64,000 bases of DNA, from NCBI GenBank assembly GCA_028023455.1, contig JAQFVV010013372.1:62001-126000 (forward strand), written 5' to 3'. Under the pieces are notes generated by a model that saw only the letters and a program-made list of their open reading frames with translations, ran no database searches and was not told the origin of the DNA. Positions 36,101-43,038 of the stretch are shown piece by piece. The translations under genes and the position numbers were made by a program. Within the stretch, counting starts at the first letter, position 1. Each line of letters begins with the position of its first letter. The DNA is from Epiperipatus broadwayi. Lineage: Eukaryota > Onychophora > Udeonychophora > Euonychophora > Peripatidae.

Positions 36101-38962
36101 ATTAAGTGATTTGTGTCAAAGTTGTGAGGGCAGCACATTTGACACATTAAATTGTTGTAATTTGCTCTCTCTATATGCACTTAACAATGATAAAGATATG
36201 TATAAGAGATTGTAGTCTGGGCCAAGTGATGTTCCTCCACAAGGTGTTAAAAATGGGTAGAAACCAGTTCCTAACTTGTGTGAGAGTGGTGTAGTAAAAA
36301 ATTACACTATAAAAATATAATACATTGTAAATAACTATGTTCTGAAAATATTATCCACAGAATAATGCAATTATTTATACAATAGTTTATGACTGATTTT
36401 ATAGATTTTCATTATTTAATATATTTTCAATCATTTTTTTAGGAAAGCACTTTCTCTTTTATACCTGGAATTTTGCCACCTTTCCGTCAAATATTCTATC
36501 AAATGTGTGATATCCAAGTGCCAGAAATTCAGGAGCTCGTTAATGGTAATAATGGTAAAGAAACAAATTGCACTGAAAAAGATGGATGGTGTATAGACAA
36601 CATTCAGGCTAAGGGTCGAACTATTTTAGCACATTATCTGAAGAAGCTTCTTGATGGAGAAAGTTTATCATCTGCAGGTAATTATTATTATTTTTATCTG
36701 TACTTTTATATTTGTTTCCTTTTGTTTATATTATATATGTATGTGAAATTAAAACAAGTTTTGGGAAACATTATGTAGAAGTTTTTTATGACAAGGAGAA
36801 TTTATGTAGTCAGAACAAAACAGACAAAATTATAAATATAGAAAAATCTTCAATGAAATGGGTAACTAGTGTTTTAATGAAGTCTGATTTATCTTCTACT
36901 CTGTATGATTTAATGCAGTAATATTGTTGTGGATTCAGGAATCAAAGATTCGTTGATTATATCTTGACTCTCGTATATTTAAATATGTATTATATGTATT
37001 CAAACATCATATGAGCTTCCAAACAACAAGTATTTCAACTGCTTTTTTTTTTTTTGAATATGCAACTTTGAGATCTGATGTAATAATTGCTAAAGTAATA
37101 TCAAGTATTTTGTTATCAGAATTTTGATCTATCATAAGCAAAGAAAGTTGAAAACAAATTGTGCAGACTATCACCTATTGTTTCTTGGTTAACTTAATAA
37201 AATTATTAATGAATGGAGGAAGTGACTGAATAAAGGGTTTTTAATATATATTTTTATCATTAACATTCACTTACACATGAACCTAACAAATTCCAGAAAA
37301 AAAGAAAAAAAACATTCAAATATGAGTTTTGCAATAACTACATATCTGTGAACATGAAATCACAAACCTACTTTTATCTGTTGATTTGCTATTTTGCAGT
37401 GCTATATTTTAAATTCTTATGCAGGAAATCTTTTCATTGTATTTTATCTTCAGACATATCTCCTATTTAAAAAAACCAATAAATGTGATTGAATTTTTAT
37501 AATGTGAAATGACCTGTGTCTCAAAGAAAACCTTATACCTCCTTTAACAATTTTTTTTACAAATTCTATGTTTTTTTCCACTTCACATGCTCAATCCAGT
37601 AACAATATATCTTTAAATATTAGATTCTGTAAATATATACATAGATATACATATTTCTTTTGTAGACTCAAAGTATATTGTGATGTCACTATTATAATGT
37701 GTTCATTATAATAACACAATTGTTAATTGACTGTTTACCTATTGAAACATTCGTAATGGAATAATTTGTTATTTCCCATGCAGAACTACTATGAAATTTT
37801 TTACCACTATTGAAATAGAAAATTTTTCCATTTTTTTACTATAATATATATAGGCATATATATATATCTTAAACACCCTACAGCTATATTATTTCAGCCG
37901 CACTCTCCCTTTAAATAAAGAAAATCTTGAATTTTGCATATATATATATAACCTTAAAACATCACATACTACTGTATGGAGAGAGTTTTGCCTATATATA
38001 TATATATACTTATTATTGCTCATGTCAAACTCTTTTTCATATTTCTTACTAGTTAGTGGAAAATTAAAATTGAAATTGATCTTATGGTTGGAATGTAATT
38101 AATGTCTTTTTCACATTCTCAGAATTGTTATTTTTCTTTCATGTTTTATATTTGATTAAATGAGTAGATGAAAATGGAGAAAGCCCTTATTTTTAAAAAA
38201 AGAGTTTGTCTGTCTGTTAATTAATAATTGAAATTCTTTGACTTCATAACATGGATAATTTAAAAGAAAATAGAGGAGGGTGAAGAAACTGTGGGACATG
38301 GATAATAATGAAAAAAATTATATTGGAAAGATAAAATTACAAATTCTAAGCAGTTAAAAAAAAACATTAAATATTATAAAAGAATTGAATAAAAGAAACT
38401 GAATCACAAATAGTGGATTTATAAACATTTTGGAAAAATTTAGATTGAGAAAGATACATAAAAAAGAACATATGACAGAATTAGGAAAACAAATTTAAAA
38501 AATATTAGAAAGGAAATGTAAAAAAGGAACTCATTTATATATAGTTAATTTTTGAAAATGGTTTTGCAAGGTTTATAGTTAAGGAACATAAATGAAAGAT
38601 AACATTTGATAAACTTATGAAGAGAAAATAAACTAATGTTAGAAACTCAATAAGGAATTTAAATTAAATTATAAGCATTTATTCACATCAAATAATTATT
38701 AAAGAATTAATCTTGTGCTCTATAAATATTGAATTGTTTTAATGATCTTTGATTATTGTATTATAATATGGACATAAAATATGTATAACTTACACACATA
38801 TCTATTTCTAAATATATCTTCTTTTTAGAGAAGCATCACAGTGAAGAACCTTCTACTTCTGGCATTCAAAAACAAAACTCAGAAGAGTTGGACTTGTACT
38901 CAGATCAAGAATCAAGTGATAATGAAACACTTAATGAAATTTTAGATTCTCTGCAACAATAG
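12990..38962 (+). CDS. GTF3C5: General transcription factor IIIC subunit 5 (3' part, six exons)
   Basis: Joined exons 12990-13232, 22269-22405, 22503-22710, 22930-23093, 36443-36677 and 38829-38962 give one frame of ~372 residues ending in TAG. Introns have GT-AG ends with matching phases. The product is the C-terminal three-quarters of the TFIIIC63/tau95 (Tfc1) family, a TFIIIC subunit that helps bind the A box of tRNA-type RNA polymerase III promoters in the nucleus. Family landmarks seen are PLFIPPTIFSR (early), RPIWSK, the block GPWRSLWVRFGYDPR (mid-protein), LPPFRQIFYQMCD, and NCTEKDGWC, followed by an acidic Ser/Glu/Asp-rich tail. The N-terminal ~130-150 residues are missing; no such exon is recognisable at 1-12989, so they probably lie upstream of the window. 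Introns are 9.0, 0.1, 0.2, 13.3 and 2.2 kb, the large ones packed with transposons. Identification rests on family motifs from memory. Confidence 0.95.
13233..15712. other. First part of GTF3C5 intron; one possible Gln/Lys-rich remnant
   Basis: Mostly plain AT-rich intron. From about 13780 to 14060 the + strand reads as broken Gln/Glu/Lys-rich coiled-coil-like peptide (for example QMELELKRLQ and, in another frame, LELQAKQLRVEKMEKEVK), which could be an old gag fragment. A 16-bp unit CTAGTGATTTATAAAT is duplicated at about 14639-14670. Nothing else is recognised. Confidence 0.4.
15713..16470 (-). repeat. 3' LTR of the minus-strand Gypsy
   Basis: Aligns along its length with 19189-19972, sharing GCAAAC…AATAAATAAAACTAAATTTAG near one end and TTATCTATCTTTTTTATATT near the other, with substitutions and small indels. 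Relative to the 5' LTR it lacks a five-base CTCTC-type segment close to the low-coordinate end and one short internal duplication. Confidence 0.88.
16471..16488 (-). other. Polypurine tract
   Basis: On the minus strand a purine run, GGAGTGGGGAGAGAAA, abuts the start of the 3' LTR. This is the expected plus-strand primer position for a Gypsy element. Confidence 0.75.
16489..17900 (-). pseudogene. Gypsy integrase remnant
   Basis: Read on the minus strand with stops and frameshifts. The N-terminal zinc-binding part is GHLGIVHAKALVGSYTWWP (about 17770-17700) with CSAC at its end. The catalytic core follows, with an Asp in HTDHAEP, LLIMTDAFSRWIECHIV (17361-17564 frame) and a second Asp in VVVSDNKADFTGEEL. 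The block SPSVKGLTGNVVQEVKR (17146-17328 frame) is where the catalytic Glu should lie; a Gly is present instead. The C-terminal tail continues to about 16950, after which 16489-16950 is untranslated 3' DNA. The loss of Glu and the stops make it inactive. Confidence 0.85.
17901..18581 (-). pseudogene. Gag zinc-knuckle region fused by deletion to RNase H
   Basis: The minus-strand ORF 18581-18132 begins in the gag nucleocapsid. The first CCHC knuckle has Tyr in place of the second Cys (CFFYGRTGHFVKNC); the second is intact (CFNCGSRGHLETVC). After a Lys-rich linker the same frame switches directly to the RNase H motif SITDHKPLLG, about 40 residues later, followed by broken RNase H to HADALSRFSD near 18055. 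Protease, RT and connection domains are absent, so one deletion with its junction near 18210 removed about 2 kb and happened to preserve the frame. Confidence 0.88.
18578..19027 (-). pseudogene. Gypsy gag fragment (capsid-like)
   Basis: A 149-residue frame with the typical invertebrate Gypsy gag pattern: a Trp/Phe-containing start (VENAVEWPLYVIQLEIFFML), the helix with DISDNSRKVSIMLCLVGRKV, the block IFTKLKEYFSLQPSRHTMRL and VLLDQLFLGMQ near the end. The Met at 19027 is a plausible gag start 160 bases inside the 5' LTR. It overlaps the next frame by four bases, so gag is broken by a frameshift at about 18580. The related gag at about 56200-56600 shares this pattern. Confidence 0.85.
19189..19972 (-). 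repeat. 5' LTR of the minus-strand Gypsy
   Basis: Direct repeat of 15713-16470. On the + strand it runs from TGTCTCTCGAAAGGC to TTTACTCA, giving the TG…CA ends usual for LTRs. It carries a local duplication of TATGGATTTATTATAAGTTA at about 19243-19285 not seen in the other LTR, so the two have diverged since insertion. Confidence 0.88.
19973..21039. other. AT-rich intron with one SINE head
   Basis: Apart from the tRNA-like segment at 20390-20460, this stretch shows only homopolymer T runs and A/T-rich sequence. No exon or TE coding is recognised. Confidence 0.45.
20390..20460 (-). mobile_element. tRNA-derived SINE head
   Basis: On the minus strand it reads GGTGGTCGGGTGGTCAGCAC and onward. 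It contains an A-box-like TGGTCAGCACAG, an anticodon arm with five pairs (GCTGC/GCAGT, one a G-T) around the seven-base loop CTTACAA (anticodon TAC, valine type), and a B-box-like GGTTTGCTTCC. The T and acceptor stems do not close properly, so it is a SINE head, not a working tRNA gene. GC content is far above the flanks. Confidence 0.65.
21040..21200. mobile_element. Short MITE with ~40-bp terminal inverted repeats
   Basis: The left end TCATATAATATTCAATTGAC continues CAAACACTTTAC and is mirrored at the right end (GTAAAGTG-type, then GTCAATTGGGTATTATATGA). The 161-bp element has no coding. It lies in the 9.0-kb GTF3C5 intron. No clear target-site duplication is seen. Confidence 0.8.
21817..22103. 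mobile_element. Foldback element, second copy of the 4823 family
   Basis: Arms of ~120 bp mirror each other: TTTAAACAGAAG at both outer ends, AATGTTGTTATAATAGCTCA near 21840 and its mirror near 22045, and the innermost AAGATAGAGACTTTTGAAAAG near 21895 with its mirror near 21990. Shared internal motifs (GAGAGT…TCCTCA, TTTTGAAAAG) link it to 4823-5274. It ends 165 bp before the acceptor of the next GTF3C5 exon. Confidence 0.78.
22269..22405 (+). CDS. GTF3C5: GTF3C5 exon
   Basis: Acceptor TGTTTTCAG, then two bases completing a split Trp codon, then RQRRSCYALFVYFEDNEIP and a Lys-rich stretch to RMEK. The donor is GTAATC at 22406. The following intron is only 97 bp, with a T-run acceptor. Confidence 0.95.
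22503..22710 (+). CDS. GTF3C5: GTF3C5 exon carrying the most conserved block
   Basis: Acceptor is a long T run ending TTTAG. It reads LFQERPIWSK to IYQTLDFRVTQ, including GPWRSLWVRFGYDPRIDPSA, the most conserved segment of the family and part of its C-terminal DNA-binding region. The exon ends with one base of a split codon before donor GTACGT. Confidence 0.97.
22930..23093 (+). CDS. GTF3C5: GTF3C5 exon
   Basis: Acceptor ATTGTTTAG, then AA completing a Lys codon, then IFLDKLLINSKRGSNKYSLP followed by a polar Ser/Glu-rich stretch to FTDNYN. The donor GTAAGA at 23094 leaves phase 0. This opens the 13.3-kb intron holding the LINE, the GATA array and the ribozyme-bearing repeats. Confidence 0.9.
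23094..23631. other. Intron start; palindromic short repeats
   Basis: No exon. A cluster of small palindromes lies at 23260-23345: CTTTTGT…TGATCAC…AAAAG, the perfect 16-bp CAAGTGTTAACACTTG (23312-23327) and a further GTGATCTTTTGT. It may be the remnant of a short repeat. Bases 23621-23631 are the left target-site duplication of the LINE. Confidence 0.45.
23621..23631. repeat. Left target-site duplication of the LINE
   Basis: ATAAACCATTT here is repeated exactly at 26702-26712, on either side of the LINE. The next base, G, also matches and could belong to either the duplication or the element. Confidence 0.9.
23632..23720 (+). ncRNA. Candidate HDV-like self-cleaving ribozyme at the LINE 5' end
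   Basis: The element starts GGCTGAGTT (23632-23640), which can pair with AACTGAGCC (23691-23699) as P1: nine positions with one G-G mismatch. P3 (CCTTT 23662-23666 with AAAGG 23686-23690) sits directly before the P1 3' strand, its loop is pyrimidine-rich (TTCCTCTT), and P1 is followed at once by GGGCAAA. This nested order and the GGGCAA after P1 match HDV-like ribozymes, which are known at 5' ends of several non-LTR elements, including RTE. A weak P2 (TGAA…GGA with TCC…TTCA) is possible. P4 and the catalytic-C strand are unclear. Confidence 0.45.
23952..24722 (+). pseudogene. RTE endonuclease (APE-type) part of ORF2
   Basis: A 256-residue frame covers the apurinic/apyrimidinic-like endonuclease that nicks target DNA. 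Motifs seen in order are TYNCRSL, the Glu-containing block WDIIELCEVRRKG, the SGVGFIINKKW strand, IIQVYAPTS and MGDFNARIG. The final catalytic region, GSDHRLVRC, lies in the next frame (about 24778). The frame is lost at about 24695 in a one-base-type shift. The product is commonly annotated as craniofacial development protein 2-like in invertebrate genomes. Confidence 0.92.
24707..25564 (+). pseudogene. RTE ORF2 middle: endonuclease end and linker
   Basis: The 285-residue frame continues with DYILTNRKYIFQDCNVLNKF and GSDHRLVRCKIR (the His of the endonuclease active site), then a Lys-rich linker (KQHIGIGRKFISAIRKKEG) and the start of the RT at EVRYAIKCMEKGKAPGNDGI. It is cut by a stop at about 25562, where the sequence needs a frame change to continue as LNDKDVPGDWKNAVIILIFK. 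Confidence 0.92.
25565..26240 (+). pseudogene. RTE reverse transcriptase core
   Basis: In the frame of 25719-26240, extended upstream without a Met, it reads NYRPISLFSVLYKIFTKI, then EQAGFKSGFSTVDHI, FVDYEKAFDSI (first catalytic Asp), GVRQGDSISPKLF and LDFADDVVVFANNASEL with the FADD catalytic pair. The palm is intact. The frame is lost at about 26215 and resumes as VGLKINVKKTKVMF. Confidence 0.93.
26241..26701 (+). pseudogene. RTE C-terminal region with an internal deletion
   Basis: It reads YDELEEVNSYKYLGQIIN, then FTYGSETWTLNRRAIQRLQT and RSMER, and jumps within one codon or so to the very end of the family, RWMDEIRKCAGVMWRREA (frame 26478-26696) and ILQWIDNG. The stretch of about 55-65 residues that in this clade contains the Trp-Ala-Gly-His block is missing, so a ~180-bp deletion lies near 26570. 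The 3' end follows the stop within a few bases. Confidence 0.85.
26702..26712. repeat. Right target-site duplication of the LINE
   Basis: Exact copy of 23621-23631 (ATAAACCATTT) directly after the TGATGATGAT tail of the LINE. Confidence 0.9.
26822..26915. repeat. Inverted repeat, 35-bp arms
   Basis: ATAAACAATGAGC, three variable bases and TTAATTGCTCAACAAGCTT on the left are mirrored on the right (AAGCTTGTTGAGCAATTAG then GCTCATTGTTTAT), with a 23-base loop. The flank with GGGGTCATGTGAT resembles the tail of the TIR family at 32788, so it is probably a shortened member. Confidence 0.7.
26916..30111. other. AT-rich intron, one partial foldback copy
   Basis: No exon or TE coding is recognised. 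At about 28240-28350 the motifs CTTTATCTTGTGTCTG, GTGAGAGTATTCAT and AAAGCGCATTTGCATTA in order match one arm of the foldback element at 21817-22103, so a partial copy lies here. The rest is A/T-rich. Confidence 0.45.
30112..30225. repeat. Compound microsatellite (GATA)n then (GGAC/GGGC)n
   Basis: About 17 units of GATA run directly into ~11 units of GGAC/GGGC, a GC-rich island in AT-rich intron. The Tyr-Leu-Ser/Arg-Pro frame this makes on the minus strand is an artefact of the repeat. Confidence 0.95.
30226..32787. other. AT-rich intron, nothing recognised
   Basis: Both strands show only short open frames without family motifs or usable splice borders. The 87-residue minus frame at 31570-31833 has normal composition but matches nothing I know. 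Confidence 0.45.
32788..33010. mobile_element. TIR element of the GGCAAAACTC family
   Basis: The left arm (32788-32834: GCAAAACTCCCTATATGTAT then TGCCACACACAGCAAGCTAG) is mirrored at 32909-32956. The ~75-bp core contains TCAATGGATGCCA and CTACTCATCCAATATCCCCA. A conserved tail follows (AAGCATAAGAAGTGG…ATGTGATGTTTATTGGCTTT) to about 33010. The same arm, core and tail motifs recur at 34508, 34870, 37890 and 59137, and singly near 4255. It is non-autonomous. Confidence 0.85.
33011..34507. other. AT-rich intron, nothing recognised
   Basis: No exon, RNA gene or TE motif is identified. Open frames at 33501-33737 (-) and 34066-34350 (+) are hydrophobic low-complexity translations of T-rich DNA. Confidence 0.45.
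34508..34670. mobile_element. TIR-family copy, one end only
   Basis: It begins with AGCAACTCTCCCTTTACAAT and TAGTGCCACTAG and continues with the core TCAATGGATGC, CTCATCCAATATCCCCAGAC and TCATCAGTGAGGAGC, the last shared with the copy at 59137. The mirrored right arm is absent. Confidence 0.7.
34870..35258. mobile_element. TIR-family copy with an unrelated ~200-bp GC-richer tail
   Basis: Imperfect arms at about 34881-34910 (CTCTCATACAAG) and 34950-34998 (CAGTAGATGGCGCTATTGTA, TGGAGAG) enclose a short core. A G-rich, T-poor segment then runs to about 35200 before the family tail TAAGCATAAGAAATAGTGAT at about 35229. The G-rich insert has no recognisable coding. Confidence 0.6.
35437..36333 (+). 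repeat. Tandem ~350-bp repeat carrying hammerhead ribozyme (retrozyme-like)
   Basis: Copy 1 (about 35511-35866), copy 2 (35867-36204) and partial copy 3 (36205-36333) are head-to-tail: the CTGATGAG of copy 1 and that of copy 2 are 356 bp apart, and copy 3 follows at 338 bp. Conserved blocks per unit are CACAAGGTGTTA, ACCAGTCCCTAC, GTGTAGTGAAAATTA, AATGACTAATAAAAATTATT and GTGATTTGTGTCAAAGTTGT. A shortened copy in inverted orientation precedes the array (35437-35505, rc of the CCTAC…GTAGTGAAAATT…ATGACTAATAAAAATT blocks). There is no coding. Size, tandem order and a type I hammerhead fit metazoan retrozymes, small non-autonomous repeats thought to spread through circular RNA with Penelope-type machinery. 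It lies about 100 bp before a GTF3C5 exon, in sense orientation. Confidence 0.85.
35516..35578 (+). ncRNA. Type I hammerhead ribozyme
   Basis: The core CUGAUGA is 35532-35538 and GAAA is 35554-35557. Stem II is GUGCU 35539-35543 against AACAC 35549-35553, with one C-A mismatch and loop UGUUU. Stem III is the palindrome AUGUACAU (35557-35564), followed by C at 35565, the predicted cleavage site. Stem I has inner UCAA/UUGG (35528-35531 with 35566-35569), an internal loop (UGGG against A) and outer UUGUGGUC/GAUCAUAG (35516-35523 with 35571-35578, eight pairs including G-U). All conserved core bases are present. The tiny palindromic stem III is typical of hammerheads that act as dimers in tandem transcripts. 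In copy 2 the second half is deleted; copy 3 has G for C3 and lacks the rest. Confidence 0.8.
36443..36677 (+). CDS. GTF3C5: GTF3C5 exon
   Basis: Acceptor is a T run ending TTTTAG. It reads ESTFSFIPGILPPFRQIFYQ, then MCDIQVPEIQELV, NCTEKDGWC and a helical end to LLDGESLSSA, with one base of a split codon before donor GTAATT. The LPPFRQ…YQ…CD and CTEKDGWC words are hallmarks of the family's C-terminal domain. Confidence 0.97.
36678..38828. other. GTF3C5 last intron
   Basis: AT-rich. The frame at 36712-36921 is normal in composition near its end but lacks any recognisable motif. A TIR-family copy lies at 37890-38003. A-rich stretches at 38260-38700 may be a decayed element on either strand, but nothing can be named. 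Confidence 0.45.
37890..38003. mobile_element. Short TIR-family copy
   Basis: It contains the family end GCACTCTCCCTTTA on the left and TACTGTATGGAGAGAGTTTT followed by GCC on the right, separated by a (TA)n-rich core and a CATCACAT motif. The flanks are TA microsatellites. Confidence 0.6.
38829..38962 (+). CDS. GTF3C5: GTF3C5 last exon
   Basis: Acceptor TTCTTTTTAG, then AG completing a Glu codon. It encodes an acidic, serine-rich tail (KHHSEEPSTSGIQKQNSEEL then DLYSDQESSDNETLNEIL) and the stop TAG at 38960-38962. Acidic C-terminal tails are usual in this subunit. Confidence 0.93.
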
Positions 38963-39008
38963 TTTGTCAGTAATGCAAATATGTCGTTTTTTTTTTCTTA
39001 CTTTTGTA

Positions 39009-39014
39009 AATAAA
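39009..39014 (+). terminator. GTF3C5 polyadenylation signal
   Basis: Canonical AATAAA 47 bases after the stop codon, with T-rich sequence before and after it. Confidence 0.7.
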
Positions 39015-41105
39015 TTGTTTTATACAAACTGAGTTCTTCATATCAATCGTTTTGGATTTCAATTATTCATATTCCAATTATCTACATAACTTTGGGTCAC
39101 AAAATATTCATAGAGTATTCCTTCTTATGTATCTTATGCTCCATACAGTATTTGATAAATGTGTTCAGTATGCTTATCAAATTTTGTTTCGATATACTTC
39201 TCAACACATCAGAATTTTCTCTTGCAGACTCGGTTATTGCTGAAAAAAAATTCAAGTAGTTCTCAAAACATCTTATGCCACCAACACCATTAACTGTTGT
39301 TCAGGGTTTCTGCTTAAAATGAGATCTTTTACAATTCATAACTTAATTTTTATTTAGAATCATAGTTGCAATTAATATTTCCAAGTTATAATTATATATT
39401 AGAAACACAATTGTATAAAACTTATTTATAATTAATTATCTAATTATGAGTCAACAATTTTGGATTTCAAAATACTTTTATTATCAAATATTTCCAGCAA
39501 AATTAGCTGAATAAATATATAAAAATAAATTAACTTACAATTAAAATAATAATAATAAAACATCAACAATTCTAATTTATATAAATAAATAAATAAATAT
39601 AATACTGTACATCCCTGAATCTTTTAAATTTGATGGCTTACAAGTTGATAATTTTTTTATTTTAATACTGTAATCATTTTATAACATTTACATTGGCAAG
39701 AAATAGTACAACACACGTGATGTTTAATTTTTTAATTGTCATATTTATAAAATATTAGCATTTATTGCAATCATAATTTTCTAGAGAGACTAATATTAAT
39801 CTAAAATTACCAAATAAAATTTTCGGATTTCAACAATAATCTCCCTTCCTTCTCATCATAAAATCAAACTCTGTTGAAAATTTGTTATATTATAATAATA
39901 TTTACATTTTAAAATACAGAATATGCTTGTATTTATATCAACAAAATTTTTTATTTAGTAACAGACCTATTCCGTGCAGGGGATGCAATGGACCTGGAGG
40001 AGCAGCACAAATGATTCAGTTTAATAAAAAATTTAAATCGATAATTAAAATAATAATTAAAAACAAATTGATACTTCAGTACTTGATTTTACTGATGTTA
40101 TCTGATTAATTTATTTTATTATAGGTGTTATTTATGTGTTTGGATAGTTCTTTCAGTTAGACTAGGTCTATGATTATGTGTCTATGCTGTTTTCAATACA
40201 CACAACTTTCTTATATTTGAAGCCGTATTTCATCAGCACTTTTATTGTACATATGTATACAGCCAATATTATAGGCATGTCATTAACAAATGTCAGAAAT
40301 TTATGTGATGTGATGTATTTTGGCTTCTCCTTAAATGAAGTCAAGAGTATCTCAGCAATTATGCCCAGATAAACCTGTTAGCTATGCCATAAAATTGTTG
40401 TGGAACGCCATCTAGTGAATAATTCATTAATTAATTTAGAATTAAATTAAATCAAATAAAAACAATCTTATAATTCGAACTCATATGTACAGGATATATA
40501 TCACAATTAAACTTGAAACTAAAAAAAAAAGAAAGTGTCATTTATATTATTAAAACATCATGATCAAGCATGCCCCAAGAAAGACTAAAGAATTTAGCTA
40601 CAATAAGTATAGAAAATGAAATCTGTCATAATTTTGATTTAGATGATCGCTAATGATTTTTCTATTATAAAAGCCAGAAGAATATAGAGGGTATATGTTA
40701 TCACTATTTTTTATATATTATTAAACGGATATATGTTATCCGTATTGCTATTTTTTTAATAAATTTTTATGTTATATGAAAATTTCAATTTATTATTATT
40801 AGAATTTTTTTTTGGAATGGCGGCAATATAATTTTGCATCTAGGCAGTACAAACCCATGGAACAGGCCTGTTAGCAATAATTAAAATAATAAAACAATAT
40901 TTTGTTCAGAAAATAAAGTGATATTTGGATTAATGGTAGCCTATTTGAATATATATATATGGTGAAAGTTTTTGTACTTAAAAGATTTGAAGTATTGTTT
41001 TATTTTTTTCTGTATGTAAGGAAAACTTGAAAGAACATTCAAAATATATATATATATTGATACACTAATAGTAAAAGTATTCAATTATAACAAAGTGTCA
41101 TGTAC

Positions 41106-41439
41106 ATAATTACATAGAAATAGTTGCGGCTTTACTTCATTAGCGTTTGAAATCAATAAATATATTTATGTGCTTTGCGCACAAATAATGAAGCTATTAA
41201 TAGTGACTGAAAACAAATAATATTATCCAAATGTTATTGCCAAGCATACTTTCAGGATATTTCATAGTCCCATAGACTATGAAATATCCCAAAAGCACGC
41301 TCGGCAGTAACATTTGGATAAACTATGAAATATTCCGAAAGCGCGCTCGGCAGAAACATTTGGATAATATTATTTGTTTTCAATCACTATTAATAGCTTC
41401 ATTATCTGTGCGCAAAGCACACATATATAATTACATAGA
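41106..41439. mobile_element. Inverted-repeat element with internal duplication and possible 13-bp TSD
   Basis: The left arm from about 41162 (GTGCTTTGCGCACA, AATGAAGCTATTAATAGTGA, ATAATATTATCCAAATGTTA) is mirrored from about 41355 to 41426. The inner part of the right arm is present twice in tandem: units with ACTATGAAATAT, GC-rich CGCTCGGCAG and ACATTTGGATAA at about 41276-41321 and 41322-41367. ATAATTACATAGA at 41106-41118 and 41427-41439 is a perfect 13-bp direct repeat that could be a target-site duplication, although it leaves ~45 bp outside the left arm. Confidence 0.75.
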
Positions 41440-42851
41440 TAATAATATTACAAATTATGGTAATTAAATTCTGAGTAAACTTAAAATGTTTACATTAGAC
41501 TCGAGCTTATAGATGCATGACTTTGAATGCCCCTTTGTGAGTTTTTAATGGAATTAGATTTCTCGAGAATTGTTTCACATTTTACTGAAAGTCCTTAAAT
41601 ACATATGCATTACTGAAATGTTTTAGCACCTTGAAATAAATATTGAGAATTATTTTTATATATGTATATACTGAATTGACTCTTAAGTTTCTAATGCTTA
41701 ATTTACATATTATTATAATTGAAGTTTTCTTTTAATGAAAAAAACAATGATGAACTAAATTTAATTATGGGAAATATATTTTGTATTAATTGAAAGTTTT
41801 TCCATTAATTACTAACTCCAATCAAAAGTACTTTATTTATATTAATGAAGCCTTTATTGTATTATTCTTTGTTTATAAAGAGTTTTTGTTAAAGTCTGCT
41901 CATTCAAAACATCTCATTTTTAAAATAACTTTTGTTTGTTTCTCTTATTAGCTTGTTAAATGCAAGGAAATCATTGAATGCTGCAAAATGATTTTCATTT
42001 CTTTAAATATTCAATCATAATAAAAATTTAATTTAATGCTCTTTTACAAAATACTGCATATATCTTAAATGAGAATCCCCTAATTTATTCACAATATAAA
42101 TTGTATTAAATATTCATTCTTCATATTTTTATAGATGTTTATATATTATACATTTTTTCTTATACTTATTTTCCATTATAATGTTTTACTGTTATTATTT
42201 CTTTCAATTTTGAATAGTTAATAATCTTATTCAGAAGTCAGTTCAATATTTTAATAGAAAAAAACGATATAGTGAATTCTGAAGAAGATATTAAACAGTC
42301 GAAACAAAAAATAATAATACTAATAAAGCATTGTAAAAGGTATAAGACAAGGAGTATAAGATATCAATAATAATAAAAATAGTATGGGAATTGGACATTT
42401 GGAGCAAAATGAAATTCAAAAAAATAAATTATTCCATGCTATAAATAGAAAAAATGATTAAAAGAATTTGAATAACAAAAGATGAGAGAAATTCAAAAAT
42501 AACTATAATGCAAAATATATAGCCAGTGCATATAAGTTGCAAGTATATTTATACATTTTAATTCAAATAATTCAGCGATATTATATGAATCATATGAAAT
42601 AAAATTTAATAAGGTTAGGAAAATATTTTAACTTTATATTTATTTATTTATTTTTGTTAATCATTTGTAAACTTATTTACATTTTCAAGTTCTAACTGTC
42701 AAACTTATTTCTGCTCTTAAATATCTTTAATATGTGCATACATATGTTTATGTGTATATCCATTGGACCACCAAACAAAATAACATGATTTTCCTTGCTT
42801 ACATTTAATATTTTCATTAATCCAAATCTCTCAATTGTAGAATATAAATAT

Positions 42852-43038
42852 GAGTAATCAATGGATGCCAAATGGCAGTGCCATCCAATGTTGGTCTTGC
42901 ACTTAAGATATTGAAACTTTAATTCAAATAGTGTAAAAGTAAATATGGCTGTTGGATGAATATGTGACTCCTATTGTCTTCAATAATAAAGGTTAACAGC
43001 CAAAATGAAGTCTAGAAATATGGTATCATTGATTACTC
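42852..43038. repeat. Short inverted repeat element
   Basis: GAGTAATCAATGGATGCC at the left is mirrored at the right as GGTATCATTGATTACTC. The ATCAATGGATGCCA word is the core motif of the TIR family at 32788. Probably a related remnant. Confidence 0.5.

Noticed and set aside
35437-36333. CRISPR-like or satellite centromere array
   Set aside because: Only two to three ~350-bp units without spacer structure; eukaryotic context and the ribozyme core explain it better.
36712-36921. Alternative GTF3C5 exon after 36677
   Set aside because: The frame is open and not low-complexity at its end, but it lacks family residues, and the exon at 38829 joins exon 36443-36677 in phase with the expected acidic tail.
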